A stretch of DNA of 64,000 bases, taken from contig CAZIXE010000008.1 in the NCBI GenBank assembly GCA_964543235.1, positions 19,009-83,008 on the forward strand, given 5' to 3'. The translations under genes were made by a program, and so were the position numbers. Within the stretch, counting starts at the first letter, position 1. Each line of letters begins with the position of its first letter. This stretch comes from JANMMJ01 sp964543235. Lineage in GTDB: Bacteria; Pseudomonadota; Alphaproteobacteria; Rhizobiales; Aestuariivirgaceae. This document shows, one piece after another, positions 57,558-64,000 of this stretch. The notes under the pieces are model-generated. The model was given only the letters and a program-made list of their open reading frames with translations. It was not told where the DNA came from and did no database searches.

Positions 57558-58051
57558 CAGGGTTCGTCCTGCGGCGTTTCGGCGACCGCCGCCGTCTGCC
57601 GCGCCCGCCACGCATCGAGCCGGCCGGCCAGCGCCTTGTCGGACAGGGCCAGCACGCCTGCCGCCAGCAGCGCGGCATTGACGGCCCCACTCTTGCCAAT
57701 GGCCAGTGTGCCGACCGGAATGCCTGCCGGCATCTGCACGATCGACAGCAGCGAGTCCTGGCCCGACAGCGCCTTTGTTTCGATCGGCACGCCGAACACC
57801 GGCAGCGGCGTGATCGCCGCGGTCATGCCAGGCAGATGCGCCGCCCCGCCGGCGCCGGCGATGATCACCTTGAAACCCGCCTCGCGCGCGCCCCGCGCAA
57901 AGGCATAGAGCCGGTCGGGCGTGCGGTGCGCCGAGATGATGCGCCGCTCATGGGGGATGTCGAGCGCCGCCAGCGTTTCTGCCGCATGTTTCATGGTCGC
58001 CCAGTCGGACTGGCTCCCCATGATGATTGCAACCTCCGGCTTCGGCTTCAT
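57557..58051 (-). CDS. purE: N5-carboxyaminoimidazole ribonucleotide mutase
   Basis: PurE moves the carboxyl group of N5-CAIR to give CAIR. The 164-aa protein has the class I signature IIMGSQSDWATMKHAAETL (Ser/Asp of SDW) and ERRIISAHRTPDRL (active-site His), then GAGGAAHLPGMTAAI. The ATG at 58051 is the family start (KPKPEVAIIMGSQSDW) and GTGGGG precedes it. The ATG at 58069 is less likely. Order purE-purK is standard. Confidence 0.96.
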   Translation of the reverse strand: MKPKPEVAIIMGSQSDWATMKHAAETLAALDIPHERRIISAHRTPDRLYAFARGAREAGFKVIIAGAGGAAHLPGMTAAITPLPVFGVPIETKALSGQDSLLSIVQMPAGIPVGTLAIGKSGAVNAALLAAGVLALSDKALAGRLDAWRARQTAAVAETPQDEP

Positions 58052-58100
58052 CCCCTGCCCCACCTGCATGAAAGCGCGCCTTTTAGGGGCAATGCCCGGC

Positions 58101-58307
58101 TCACGCAATGATGTCCGGAATGAGCTTGTTCTCGACCATCAGGATCTGGTCCTTGAGCGTCAGCTTCATCTTCTTGAGGCGGCGCAATTGCAGCTGGTCG
58201 CCCGTGCCCGATTGTTCGAGCAAGCTGATGGCGGCGTCGAGGTCGCGGTGCTGCTGTCTGAGTTGTTCCAGCCGCAGCCGCAGGGCCTCTTCCTGAGTAC
58301 TATCCAT
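58101..58307 (-). CDS. DUF465 (YdcH-family) small protein
   Basis: The 68-aa protein is a short helical hairpin: LRLRLEQLRQQHRDLDAAISLLEQ, then QLQLRRLKKMKLTLKDQILMVENKLIPDII. This matches DUF465 with its LKKxKLxLKDxI core. Function is not known. A second DUF465 gene lies 134 bases away on the other strand. Confidence 0.88.
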   Translation of the reverse strand: MDSTQEEALRLRLEQLRQQHRDLDAAISLLEQSGTGDQLQLRRLKKMKLTLKDQILMVENKLIPDIIA

Positions 58308-58344
58308 GCGTCAGCCGCTCTCCCGCGAAAGCGCTGCAGATCAG

Positions 58345-58358
58345 TTGATGTTCTTCAA
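58345..58358. promoter_or_regulatory. FNR/FixK-like palindrome between two DUF465 genes
   Basis: TTGAT-GTTC-TTCAA fits TTGA-N6-TCAA, and one base more on each side extends it to AGTTGA/TCAACT. It lies 38 bases from the minus-strand start and 83 bases from the plus-strand start. Whether a regulator binds it is unknown. Confidence 0.35.
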
Positions 58359-58441
58359 CTATTCCCTTGCCGGGCATTCGACAAGCCCCCAACTCTATGT
58401 CATCATGCTGTTGCATTGTTGAACTCGGACTGGAGGCTTTG

Positions 58442-58621
58442 ATGACACTTCAAGCGCATCTCAGTGAGTTGGCGTCCAAGCACAAGGCATTGGAAGCGGA
58501 ATTGGCAGAAGTCCTGTCGCACCCGGCTTCCACGGACGCCGAAATCGCCGAACTCAAGCGCAAGAAGCTCCGGATCAAGGACGAAATAACGAAGCTCGAA
58601 CAACAACTTGCCGCCCATTGA
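58442..58621 (+). CDS. DUF465 (YdcH-family) small protein
   Basis: The 59-aa protein has SELASKHKALEAELAEVLSHP, then AEIAELKRKKLRIKDEITKLEQQL, the DUF465 pattern with the LKRKKLxIKDEI core. GGAGG is placed six bases before the ATG at 58442; longer in-frame starts are not supported. It is divergent from the other DUF465 gene and of unknown function. Confidence 0.88.
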   Translation: MTLQAHLSELASKHKALEAELAEVLSHPASTDAEIAELKRKKLRIKDEITKLEQQLAAH

Positions 58622-58825
58622 GGGGATGGCCCGGCAGCACCCGGCAGGGCCGGGGTAGCAGCCGGAGACGTGCAATCCATTAGCCAGAAGGCCGGCGCCG
58701 CCGCCCGGGAGTAGCGCAGCGATCCGGATTCGCGGCGGAGGCCGGCCCGCGCGGCGCTGATTCTGCGCCGGCAGGGCAGCCGGAGCCGGCCGGTGTCCGC
58801 GGTGGGACGAAGTCCGGCCGGGCCT

Positions 58826-59119
58826 TCACTCCACCTTGGCCAGGATCTTGGCCATCTCGCCGGCGTCGAAGGCCCGCAGTGTCTGTGTGCGGACATTGCC
58901 AAGCTTACCCATGGTGAGGCCGAGCGCCGTCATCGCCATGTCATCGCCGGATTCGCAGATTGTCACGAGGTCGTACTGGCCGAGGGTCCAGTAGAGCGCC
59001 ACCACATTGACGCCGTGCTTCTTGGCTAGCTGCTTGAATGCCTCGGCGCGCTGCACCGTATCTTTGACATTGCGGATGCCTTGCTCGGTGAAGTTCACGA
59101 GGATGACGTAATGGGCCAT
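58826..59119 (-). CDS. GYD-domain protein
   Basis: The 97-aa protein has the GYD domain form: YVILVNFTEQGIRNVKDTVQRAEAF, then ALYWTLGQYDLVTICESGDDMAMTALGLTMGKLGNVRTQTLRAF. The family has a ferredoxin-like fold and no assigned activity. GGGAGG precedes the ATG at 59119; the longer frame upstream is unrelated. The 205 bases between it and the plus-strand DUF465 gene (58622-58825) are GC-rich and hold nothing I can support. Confidence 0.87.
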   Translation of the reverse strand: MAHYVILVNFTEQGIRNVKDTVQRAEAFKQLAKKHGVNVVALYWTLGQYDLVTICESGDDMAMTALGLTMGKLGNVRTQTLRAFDAGEMAKILAKVE

Positions 59120-59237
59120 GATGGTCCTCCCTTGGTTGCTGAGGAAGGCGTGCGGCTCTACCCCCACTTGCTGCCGCCGTTTCTTGCGCGGCGAGCCTAG
59201 CACTTGCCGTGACGCGCCGACAGGGGACCGCCGGCCC

Positions 59238-59258
59238 CTCCGGCAAATTTCGCCGGAG
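59238..59258 (-). terminator. Hairpin after the AraC-family gene
   Basis: CTCCGGC and GCCGGAG pair perfectly around a seven-base loop, about 90 bases past the stop of the minus-strand AraC-family gene and 120 bases before the GYD gene. No T tract is visible, so it is a weak terminator call. Confidence 0.35.
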
Positions 59259-59344
59259 AGGGCGGTGGGTCGGGGTGGCTGCACCAGGAGCGAGTCGATG
59301 GATCTGCCACTCAGTTTAACGAAGTTTCAACGTGATCTTGCACA

Positions 59345-60376
59345 TCACTGCTGTTCCGCAACCTGGGCTATCGGCCGGAACAGCCGGCGGTATTCGCCAG
59401 GGGTCATGCCGGTGTGCCGCTTGAAGAGCCTGCGGAAGAAGCCTGGCTCCTGATAACCGACAGCCGCGCTGATTTCGTCGGAGGGTTGGTCGGTCGTTTC
59501 AAGCAGCCGCTTTGCTTCCTCAACTCGAGAGCGCTGCACATATTCAATCAGGCTCAACCCGGTTGCCGACTTGAATCGCCGCTTCAGAGTTCGCGCGGGA
59601 ACGCCCGCTGCTGTCACGACCTTGGGAATGACATCTTCAGCACGGAAGTTCTCAGCGATGAGCTGTTCAGACTGGCGCACAACGGAATCGGCATGGTCGG
59701 CACGCCGAACCAGAGTGGCATAGGGCAGCTGCCCCTCGCTGTGCCATTTCAGCAGATAGACCTTCGCGATGCGCACCGCCTCGCCCGGGCTGCAATGCCG
59801 CGAGATGATGTGAATCGCAAGATCATGCCAGGACGTCGTTCCGCCAGCCGTCACGATCCGGCCGGCCCGGTCTCCGGCGATGATGTTCGTCTCGGGCCTG
59901 AATCGGACGGCAGGATACTGCTGCCGGAAGAGATCGGCGTAACCCCAGTGCGACGTTGCCTCGCGGCCATCCAGCAGCCCCGTCTCTGCGAGCATGATCG
60001 ATCCGGAACACGCCGAATAAATAACCGCCCCCTGCATGTACCGGTTCCTGATCCATTCCATGAGCTCGGGATAGCGCCCCCGGAATGACTCCGCTGGCCT
60101 CAGCCAGATTTCAGGAAGGATGAGGATGTCCGCGCTCACGGCCTCTGCGAGGGAAACGTCCGGCTCGACCGGTATGCCGTTTCCGCAGCGAAACCGGCTG
60201 CCGACAGGTGAGACAATGCGCGGCCGCAGGAGCGTGAGCTCTTTTCCGTGGCCTGACATGGTCTGCCAGAGATTGCCGGCGGCAGCCAGCACATCGATCA
60301 TGCCATAGAGGGCCGATCCGGCCGTCTCCGGTATTGCGACAATGTGGACGTCCTTGACCGGCGGTGGCGGCTGCAT
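59345..60376 (-). CDS. GlxA-type AraC-family transcriptional regulator
   Basis: The 343-aa regulator joins an N-terminal DJ-1/PfpI-like domain (about residues 8-195, IVAIPETAGSALYGMIDVLAAAG at the start and YSACSGSIMLAETGLLDGREAT with the conserved cysteine) to a C-terminal AraC helix-turn-helix pair (residues about 245-335, VPARTLKRRFKSATGLSLIEYVQRSRVEEAKRLLETT and EISAAVGYQEPGFFRRLFKRHTGMTPGEYRRLF). It probably senses a small molecule through the DJ-1 domain. It is divergent from an OsmC-like gene, a likely target. Confidence 0.93.
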   Translation of the reverse strand: MQPPPPVKDVHIVAIPETAGSALYGMIDVLAAAGNLWQTMSGHGKELTLLRPRIVSPVGSRFRCGNGIPVEPDVSLAEAVSADILILPEIWLRPAESFRGRYPELMEWIRNRYMQGAVIYSACSGSIMLAETGLLDGREATSHWGYADLFRQQYPAVRFRPETNIIAGDRAGRIVTAGGTTSWHDLAIHIISRHCSPGEAVRIAKVYLLKWHSEGQLPYATLVRRADHADSVVRQSEQLIAENFRAEDVIPKVVTAAGVPARTLKRRFKSATGLSLIEYVQRSRVEEAKRLLETTDQPSDEISAAVGYQEPGFFRRLFKRHTGMTPGEYRRLFRPIAQVAEQQ

Positions 60377-60509
60377 GTTCGCGATTTTGGCACAAGCGGA
60401 CCGTTTTCGGCAAAACCCGATCTCTCACATCGCGCAGTTCAGCATTACAAGAGCTGCCAAGCTGCGCAGCCACTCAATGCAACCAATCGACAATCAGAGG
60501 TATGATCCG

Positions 60510-61082
60510 ATGTCCCAGAATCAGTCCGCCGCAACAGCGCCCGTTGTCATGAACGGCGTCAGCGTTACCGGAATTTTCGATACTATAGCCGCGGTGAAAA
60601 ACGATCCCGGCCTCGCCGAGTTCCGGTTCCGTGCGAGCAACGAATGGATAGGGGGCGGCCATAACCGCTCCATGATCCAGGGTTTCTATGGCTGCCGCCA
60701 GGAAGACCCGAGCCGCAAGCAGCCCTTCGTCTTCGACAATGGCGAGCCACCGGTTCTCCTCGGCAATGACGAGGGCGCCAACCCGGTCGAGTTCGTGCTT
60801 CATGCACTGGCCGGCTGCCTGACCACCACCATGGCCTATCACGCCGCCGCCCGCGGCATCGTGATCGAGGCCATCGAATCGAAGCTCGAGGGCGATCTCG
60901 ATCTCCGTGGCTTTCTCGGAATCTCGAACGAGGTGAGGAAGGGCTACCGCGAGATCCGCGTCAACATGAAGGTGAAGTCCAAGGGCAGCCCGGCGGTTCT
61001 CCGCGACCTCGCGCAGTTCTCGCCGGTCTTTGATATCGTGTCGAAGTCGTTGCCGGTGAAAGTCACGGTGGAAACGTACTGA
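60510..61082 (+). CDS. OsmC-family protein, divergent from a GlxA-like regulator
   Basis: The 190-aa protein has an OsmC fold: VFDNGEPPVLLGNDEGANPVEFVLHALAGCLTTTMAYHAAARG, with the cysteine on the central helix, then RGFLGISNEVRKGYREIRVNMKVKS and DLAQFSPVFDIVSKSLPVKV. No second cysteine occurs where Ohr/OsmC carry one (SPVFDIVS), so peroxidase activity by the usual disulfide is unlikely. AGAGG precedes the ATG at 60510; ATG at 60477 is an option. It is divergent from the DJ-1/AraC gene, whose product likely regulates it. Confidence 0.85.
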   Translation: MSQNQSAATAPVVMNGVSVTGIFDTIAAVKNDPGLAEFRFRASNEWIGGGHNRSMIQGFYGCRQEDPSRKQPFVFDNGEPPVLLGNDEGANPVEFVLHALAGCLTTTMAYHAAARGIVIEAIESKLEGDLDLRGFLGISNEVRKGYREIRVNMKVKSKGSPAVLRDLAQFSPVFDIVSKSLPVKVTVETY

Positions 61083-61086
61083 CGAA

Positions 61087-61106
61087 CCGCCCTCTGCGAG
61101 GGACGG
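61087..61106 (+). terminator. Hairpin just after the OsmC-family gene
   Basis: CCG-CCCTC and GAGGG-CGG form an eight-pair stem with one bulged A around TGC, four bases after the stop. There is no T tract; it may act with the larger hairpin downstream. Confidence 0.35.
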
Positions 61107-61129
61107 CATCCTCAACCGAACTCCAGCCG

Positions 61130-61182
61130 GGCCTTGCCAATGCGGCGGGCCCGGTCATGGATTGGGCGGGGCCCGCAAGGCC
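61130..61182. terminator. Large GC-rich hairpin between the OsmC-family gene and the repeat
   Basis: An outer GGCCTT/AAGGCC stem and an inner GCGGGCCC/GGGCCCGC stem are nested, separated on the left by a nine-base internal loop. It lies 50-100 bases after the plus-strand OsmC-family gene and about 30 bases past the stop of the truncated synthetase copy on the minus strand, so it could terminate either. T tracts are missing. Confidence 0.4.
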
Positions 61183-61210
61183 AAGGACGGCGAGCAGGGG
61201 CAGACTGGCC

Positions 61211-61361
61211 TCACACCCCCTTCGCCATTTCCCGGAGCTTGAACTTCTGGATCTTGCCGGTGCTGGTCTTGGGCAGCTCGGTGAAAACGACATGCCTTGG
61301 CGCCTTGTAATGCGCCAAGCCCTCCCGGCACCAGATGATGATCTCCTCGGGGCTCGCCGTC
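61211..61361 (-). pseudogene. Stranded 3' end of an acyl-CoA synthetase gene (copy A of a direct repeat)
   Basis: On the minus strand this encodes the last 49 residues and stop of an acyl-CoA synthetase (SPEEIIIWCREGLAHYKAP then RHVVFTELPKTSTGKIQKF, ending REMAKGV), the same as the end of the intact gene at 62248. The two 151-bp copies align without gaps and differ at eight bases by hand count; only two or so change an amino acid. It has no start and is out of context, so it is a gene fragment. It probably represents the original 3' end, displaced by an insertion of about 1,037 bp. Confidence 0.85.
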
Positions 61362-61449
61362 TGGCCCCGCCATCACTGTATGTTTGATTGGTTTATCATA
61401 GCCGCGAGGTCACTGTCCTCACAAGCCTCCACTCAGCTAAGTCACGAAA

Positions 61450-62214
61450 CTACAAATTTGCCCCAAGATATTGCAGATAGCTTCGAATGATCAGTTGTGC
61501 GATCTCGCGAGCCTCACTCAATTCCCCGTAGGTTGCTTCTCTGGTCTTACCCAAGCTCTTGCCGCGGTGACGTCCTTCTGCCAAGGGCAGTTCATTGGCA
61601 AGTTCACCCAATCTCCTCCATCGCTTGACACTTATCCCCAGTTTTGCCCTCGCTGAGCGATCGCCTCCAAAGATGCGAGAAACTGCGTCGCGGATCTCAT
61701 AGAGATAAATCAGCTCGTTCGCTGGATCGTTTATTGCCCCCGCGTAGAATCTGAGCAGCGTTTCAACTGCGGGGTGACTGGTGGCAAGTACGGACGCCCA
61801 GTTTGCTAATGACCTCTTGTTCTTTATTCGCTCAACTCGAGTGTCATGAACTACATTGCCCTCTGCATCCCTGATCACATAATCAACGCCGGGACCGCCG
61901 AAGGTGAACGAGACCGTCTCAGGAAATAGCCATACGTCTCGCCGACCATCGGCATGCTCCCTTGATACTTGTGATTGAGAGAGGTTGAAACGCCTGTGGC
62001 CAACGACCTGAGCGGCCAAGAAACGAATCTCCACATCATGCTGCAGCTGAGTTCTCAGTGAATGATCAGGAGGATAGTTCTCTTCCGGAATTCTGGCCTG
62101 AATACTGCCGTCTTGGATTCGGACTGACGCACCCAAAGTTTCGAACTCAAAGGGTTCCTCGAAAAAATCGCGAGGGTCACATGTCCACTCCAGTAAGATC
62201 ACGGAGTTCACCAC
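61450..62214 (-). CDS. Foreign-looking protein of unknown function between direct repeats
   Basis: The 254-aa protein has no family I can name with confidence. The N-terminal part (about 1-115) looks beta-rich (ILLEWTCDPRDFFEEPFEFE, then FLAAQVVGHRRFNLSQ and RRDVWLFPETVSFTFGG); the C-terminal part (about 140-254) is helical (VETLLRFYAGAINDPANELI, YLYEIRDAVSRIFGG, then LANELPLAEGRHRGK). The last region vaguely recalls HEPN-like helical domains with an R-H element, a weak guess. It begins with GTG (a second GTG follows) after GGAGAG. By hand count 61681-61920 has 126 G+C of 240, clearly below its surroundings. It starts 33 bases after the synthetase stop and may be cotranscribed with it. Confidence 0.7.
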   Translation of the reverse strand: MVNSVILLEWTCDPRDFFEEPFEFETLGASVRIQDGSIQARIPEENYPPDHSLRTQLQHDVEIRFLAAQVVGHRRFNLSQSQVSREHADGRRDVWLFPETVSFTFGGPGVDYVIRDAEGNVVHDTRVERIKNKRSLANWASVLATSHPAVETLLRFYAGAINDPANELIYLYEIRDAVSRIFGGDRSARAKLGISVKRWRRLGELANELPLAEGRHRGKSLGKTREATYGELSEAREIAQLIIRSYLQYLGANL

Positions 62215-62247
62215 AATGCAGCTCTCCCGCCAAACGGCATGTAACCC

Positions 62248-62398
62248 TCACACCCCCTTCGCCACTTCTCTCAGCTTGAACTTCTGGATCTTGCCGGTGC
62301 TGGTCTTGGGCAGTTCGGTGAAGACCACATGCCTTGGCGCCTTGTAATGCGCCAAGCCCTCCCGGCACCAGGTGATGATCTCCTCGGGGCTCGCCGTC
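62248..62398. repeat. Copy B of the 151-bp direct repeat (within the acyl-CoA synthetase gene)
   Basis: This is the functional partner of the stretch at 61211-61361: same orientation, offset 1,037 bp, eight mismatches and no gaps by hand alignment. It forms the last 50 codons of the intact acyl-CoA synthetase gene. Confidence 0.85.
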
Positions 62399-63879
62399 AT
62401 GCCGGGCTTGAGCTCGACGAAGGCGCAGGGTGTCTCGCCCCATTTCTCGTCGGGCTTGGCGACGACCGCCGCCGCCTGCACGGCCGGGTGCTTGTAGAGC
62501 ACGTCCTCGACCTCGATCGACGAGATGTTCTCGCCCCCTGAGATGATGATGTCCTTGGAGCGGTCCTTGAGCTGGATGTAGCCGTCCGGATGCAAGACCC
62601 CGAGATCTCCGGAATGGAACCAGCCGCCGTGGAAGGCTTCGCCCGTGGCGCGGGGGTTCTTGAGATAGCCCTTCATCACGATGTTGCCGCGGAACATGAC
62701 CTCGCCCATGGTCTCGCCATCGGCGGGCACCCTCAGCATGGTTTCGGGGTCCATCACGGTGAGGTCCTCCAGCGCATGGTAGCGCACCCCCTGCCTTGCC
62801 TTCTTGGCGGCCCGCGCCGGCCCTTCCAGCTCGTCCCATGCGAGCTTCCAGTCATTGACCACGGCCGGGCCATAGGTCTCGGTGAGGCCGTAGAGATGCG
62901 TGACATTGAAGCCTGCATCCGCCATGGCGGCGAGCACCGCCTCGGGCGGCGGGGCGGCGGCGGTGAAGAACTCGACCTTGTGCGCAAGCGGCTTCTTCTC
63001 CGCTGCCGGCGCGTTGAGGATCGTCGACATGACGATCGGCGCCCCGCACAGATGCGTGACCCCGTGCTCGGCCAGCGCCTCCCAGATTGCCTTGGAGCGC
63101 ACCCAGCGCAGTGTCACGTGGGTGCCGCCGACGACCGACAGCGACCACGGGAAGCACCAGCCATTGCAGTGAAACATCGGCAGCGTCCACAGATAGACCG
63201 GATGCTTCGGCATCGAGGCGGTGAGCACATTGCCCTGGGCCAGAAGGTAGGCCCCGCGGTGGTGGTAGACGACGCCCTTCGGGTTACCGGTGGTACCGCT
63301 CGTGTAGTTGAGCGAGATCGCCTCCCACTCGTCGTCGGGCCAGCGCCACTGGAAATCCGGATCGCCCCCCGCCAGAAACTGTTCGTAATCGATGTGGCCG
63401 AGGCGCTCGCCTTCGACCGCGAATTCGGGATCCTCATAGTCGATGATGATCGGGTGCGGGTTTTTCATGAGCGGCAGCGCCGCCCGGGCCAGCCCCGCGA
63501 ACTCCTTGTCGACGATCAGCACCTTCGTATCGGCATGATCGAGCGAGAAGCCGATGGTGGCGGCGTCGAGTCTGGTGTTGAGCGTGTTGAGGACGGCCCC
63601 CGTCATCGGCACGCCATAATGGCATTCGAGCATGGCCGGCGTGTTGGCCAGCAGCACCGACACTGTCTCGCCCTTCCTGATCCCGGCCTTGGTCAGAGCC
63701 GATGCGAGTTGGCGGGCGCGTGTGTAGAAATGCGCGTAACTCACCCGCTGCCTGCCGTGGATGATTGCCGTCTGGTCGGGATAGACCGCCGCCGAACGGG
63801 CGAGGAAGGTGAGTGGTGTCAGCGGCTGGTAGTTGGCCGGCGTCTTGTCGAGGTCGATGTCATAGGGCGAGAGCGTCAT
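62248..63879 (-). CDS. Acyl-CoA synthetase (AMP-forming), medium/long-chain type
   Basis: The 543-aa enzyme activates a fatty acid with ATP and CoA. AMP-binding motifs are complete: LNYTSGTTGNPKGVVYHHRG (P-loop), VTHLYGLTETYGP, GWFHSGDLGVLHPDGYIQLKDRSKDIIISGGENIS, and the C-terminal YKAPRHVVFTELPKTSTGK with the catalytic lysine. The CHCNGWCFPW-like segment and length match the AlkK/FadD-type group that handles medium- to long-chain acids. The start at 63879 follows family N-termini; upstream residues are unrelated. Its last 50 codons are duplicated at 61211-61361. The 121 bases upstream to the window end contain nothing firm. Confidence 0.93.
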   Translation of the reverse strand: MTLSPYDIDLDKTPANYQPLTPLTFLARSAAVYPDQTAIIHGRQRVSYAHFYTRARQLASALTKAGIRKGETVSVLLANTPAMLECHYGVPMTGAVLNTLNTRLDAATIGFSLDHADTKVLIVDKEFAGLARAALPLMKNPHPIIIDYEDPEFAVEGERLGHIDYEQFLAGGDPDFQWRWPDDEWEAISLNYTSGTTGNPKGVVYHHRGAYLLAQGNVLTASMPKHPVYLWTLPMFHCNGWCFPWSLSVVGGTHVTLRWVRSKAIWEALAEHGVTHLCGAPIVMSTILNAPAAEKKPLAHKVEFFTAAAPPPEAVLAAMADAGFNVTHLYGLTETYGPAVVNDWKLAWDELEGPARAAKKARQGVRYHALEDLTVMDPETMLRVPADGETMGEVMFRGNIVMKGYLKNPRATGEAFHGGWFHSGDLGVLHPDGYIQLKDRSKDIIISGGENISSIEVEDVLYKHPAVQAAAVVAKPDEKWGETPCAFVELKPGMTASPEEIITWCREGLAHYKAPRHVVFTELPKTSTGKIQKFKLREVAKGV

Positions 63880-64000
63880 GGTGGGCAGATCCCCTGGATT
63901 CGTTTGGCGCGCACGTAAGCAAAATCGGCAGATGCACGCAATTCGCCTGTAGAGAGCGGCTGAAGTTGTCCGGTTTATGTAGCACATGAATTGACCGCTT

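Noticed and set aside
61629..61637. TTATCCCC resembling a DnaA box
   Set aside because: Single, imperfect and inside a coding region; no cluster of boxes or AT-rich unwinding region nearby.

Overview
The window is a GC-rich chromosomal segment of an alphaproteobacterium, most likely a member of the Hyphomicrobiales (Rhizobiales) or a close relative. The support is gene content (EipA/DUF1134, ZapA-DUF4164, DUF465 pairs, class I aldolase next to tkt/pgk), a conserved alphaproteobacterial supercluster (ruvCAB-ybgC-tolQRAB-pal-cpoB-tilS-ftsH-folP-glmM), and CtrA- and FNR/FixK-like sites. I cannot name a genus. Almost all of it is ordinary housekeeping chromosome; there is no prophage, IS element, CRISPR array or rRNA operon.

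Layout. 1-15.6 kb: envelope protein EipA, two cyclic-di-GMP proteins (one with an intact GGDEF, one with a degenerate GGDEF), a universal stress protein, an orphan Flp pilin, a tRNA-Glu(CUC), an RluD-type pseudouridine synthase, the heat-shock sigma factor RpoH, a CAP-domain protein, an EamA transporter and a small outer-membrane barrel. 15.6-25 kb: serine synthesis (serC-serA, with a likely serC leader), purA, an OsmC protein, a second FtsH, and glmM. 25-42.5 kb: the folP-ftsH-tilS-cpoB-pal-pal-tolBARQ cluster, then ybgC-ruvB-ruvA-vapC-vapB-ruvC-(hydrolase)-yebC. 42.5-49.5 kb: a small protein and a Nudix hydrolase, a polyamine-type ABC transporter without its ATPase, ymdB, ygfA, 6S RNA, zapA. 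49.5-60 kb: tkt-pgk-fba, a ThiE-like protein, a Sel1-repeat protein, an inositol monophosphatase, rpsU, purEK, two DUF465 proteins, a GYD protein. 60-64 kb: a GlxA-type AraC regulator divergent from an OsmC protein, then a long-chain acyl-CoA synthetase whose 3' end is duplicated around a foreign-looking gene.

The most interesting signals are perturbations of the conserved clusters. A VapBC-type toxin-antitoxin pair sits inside the ruvC-ruvA interval, translationally overlapping ruvA, with a perfect palindrome that frames the vapB ribosome-binding site. The pal gene is tandemly duplicated. A sulfotransferase-like gene lies on the opposite strand between ybgC and tolQ. An orphan gene separates glmM from folP. 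A decayed polyphosphate kinase 2 fragment lies upstream of the second ftsH. At 61.2-62.4 kb two 151-bp direct repeats (about 95% identical by hand count, both coding for the same C-terminus) bracket a 254-aa gene of lower GC, which looks like a recent insertion that brought its own replacement 3' end for the acyl-CoA synthetase.

Start codons were chosen from ribosome-binding sites and family alignments recalled from memory; no database search was run.
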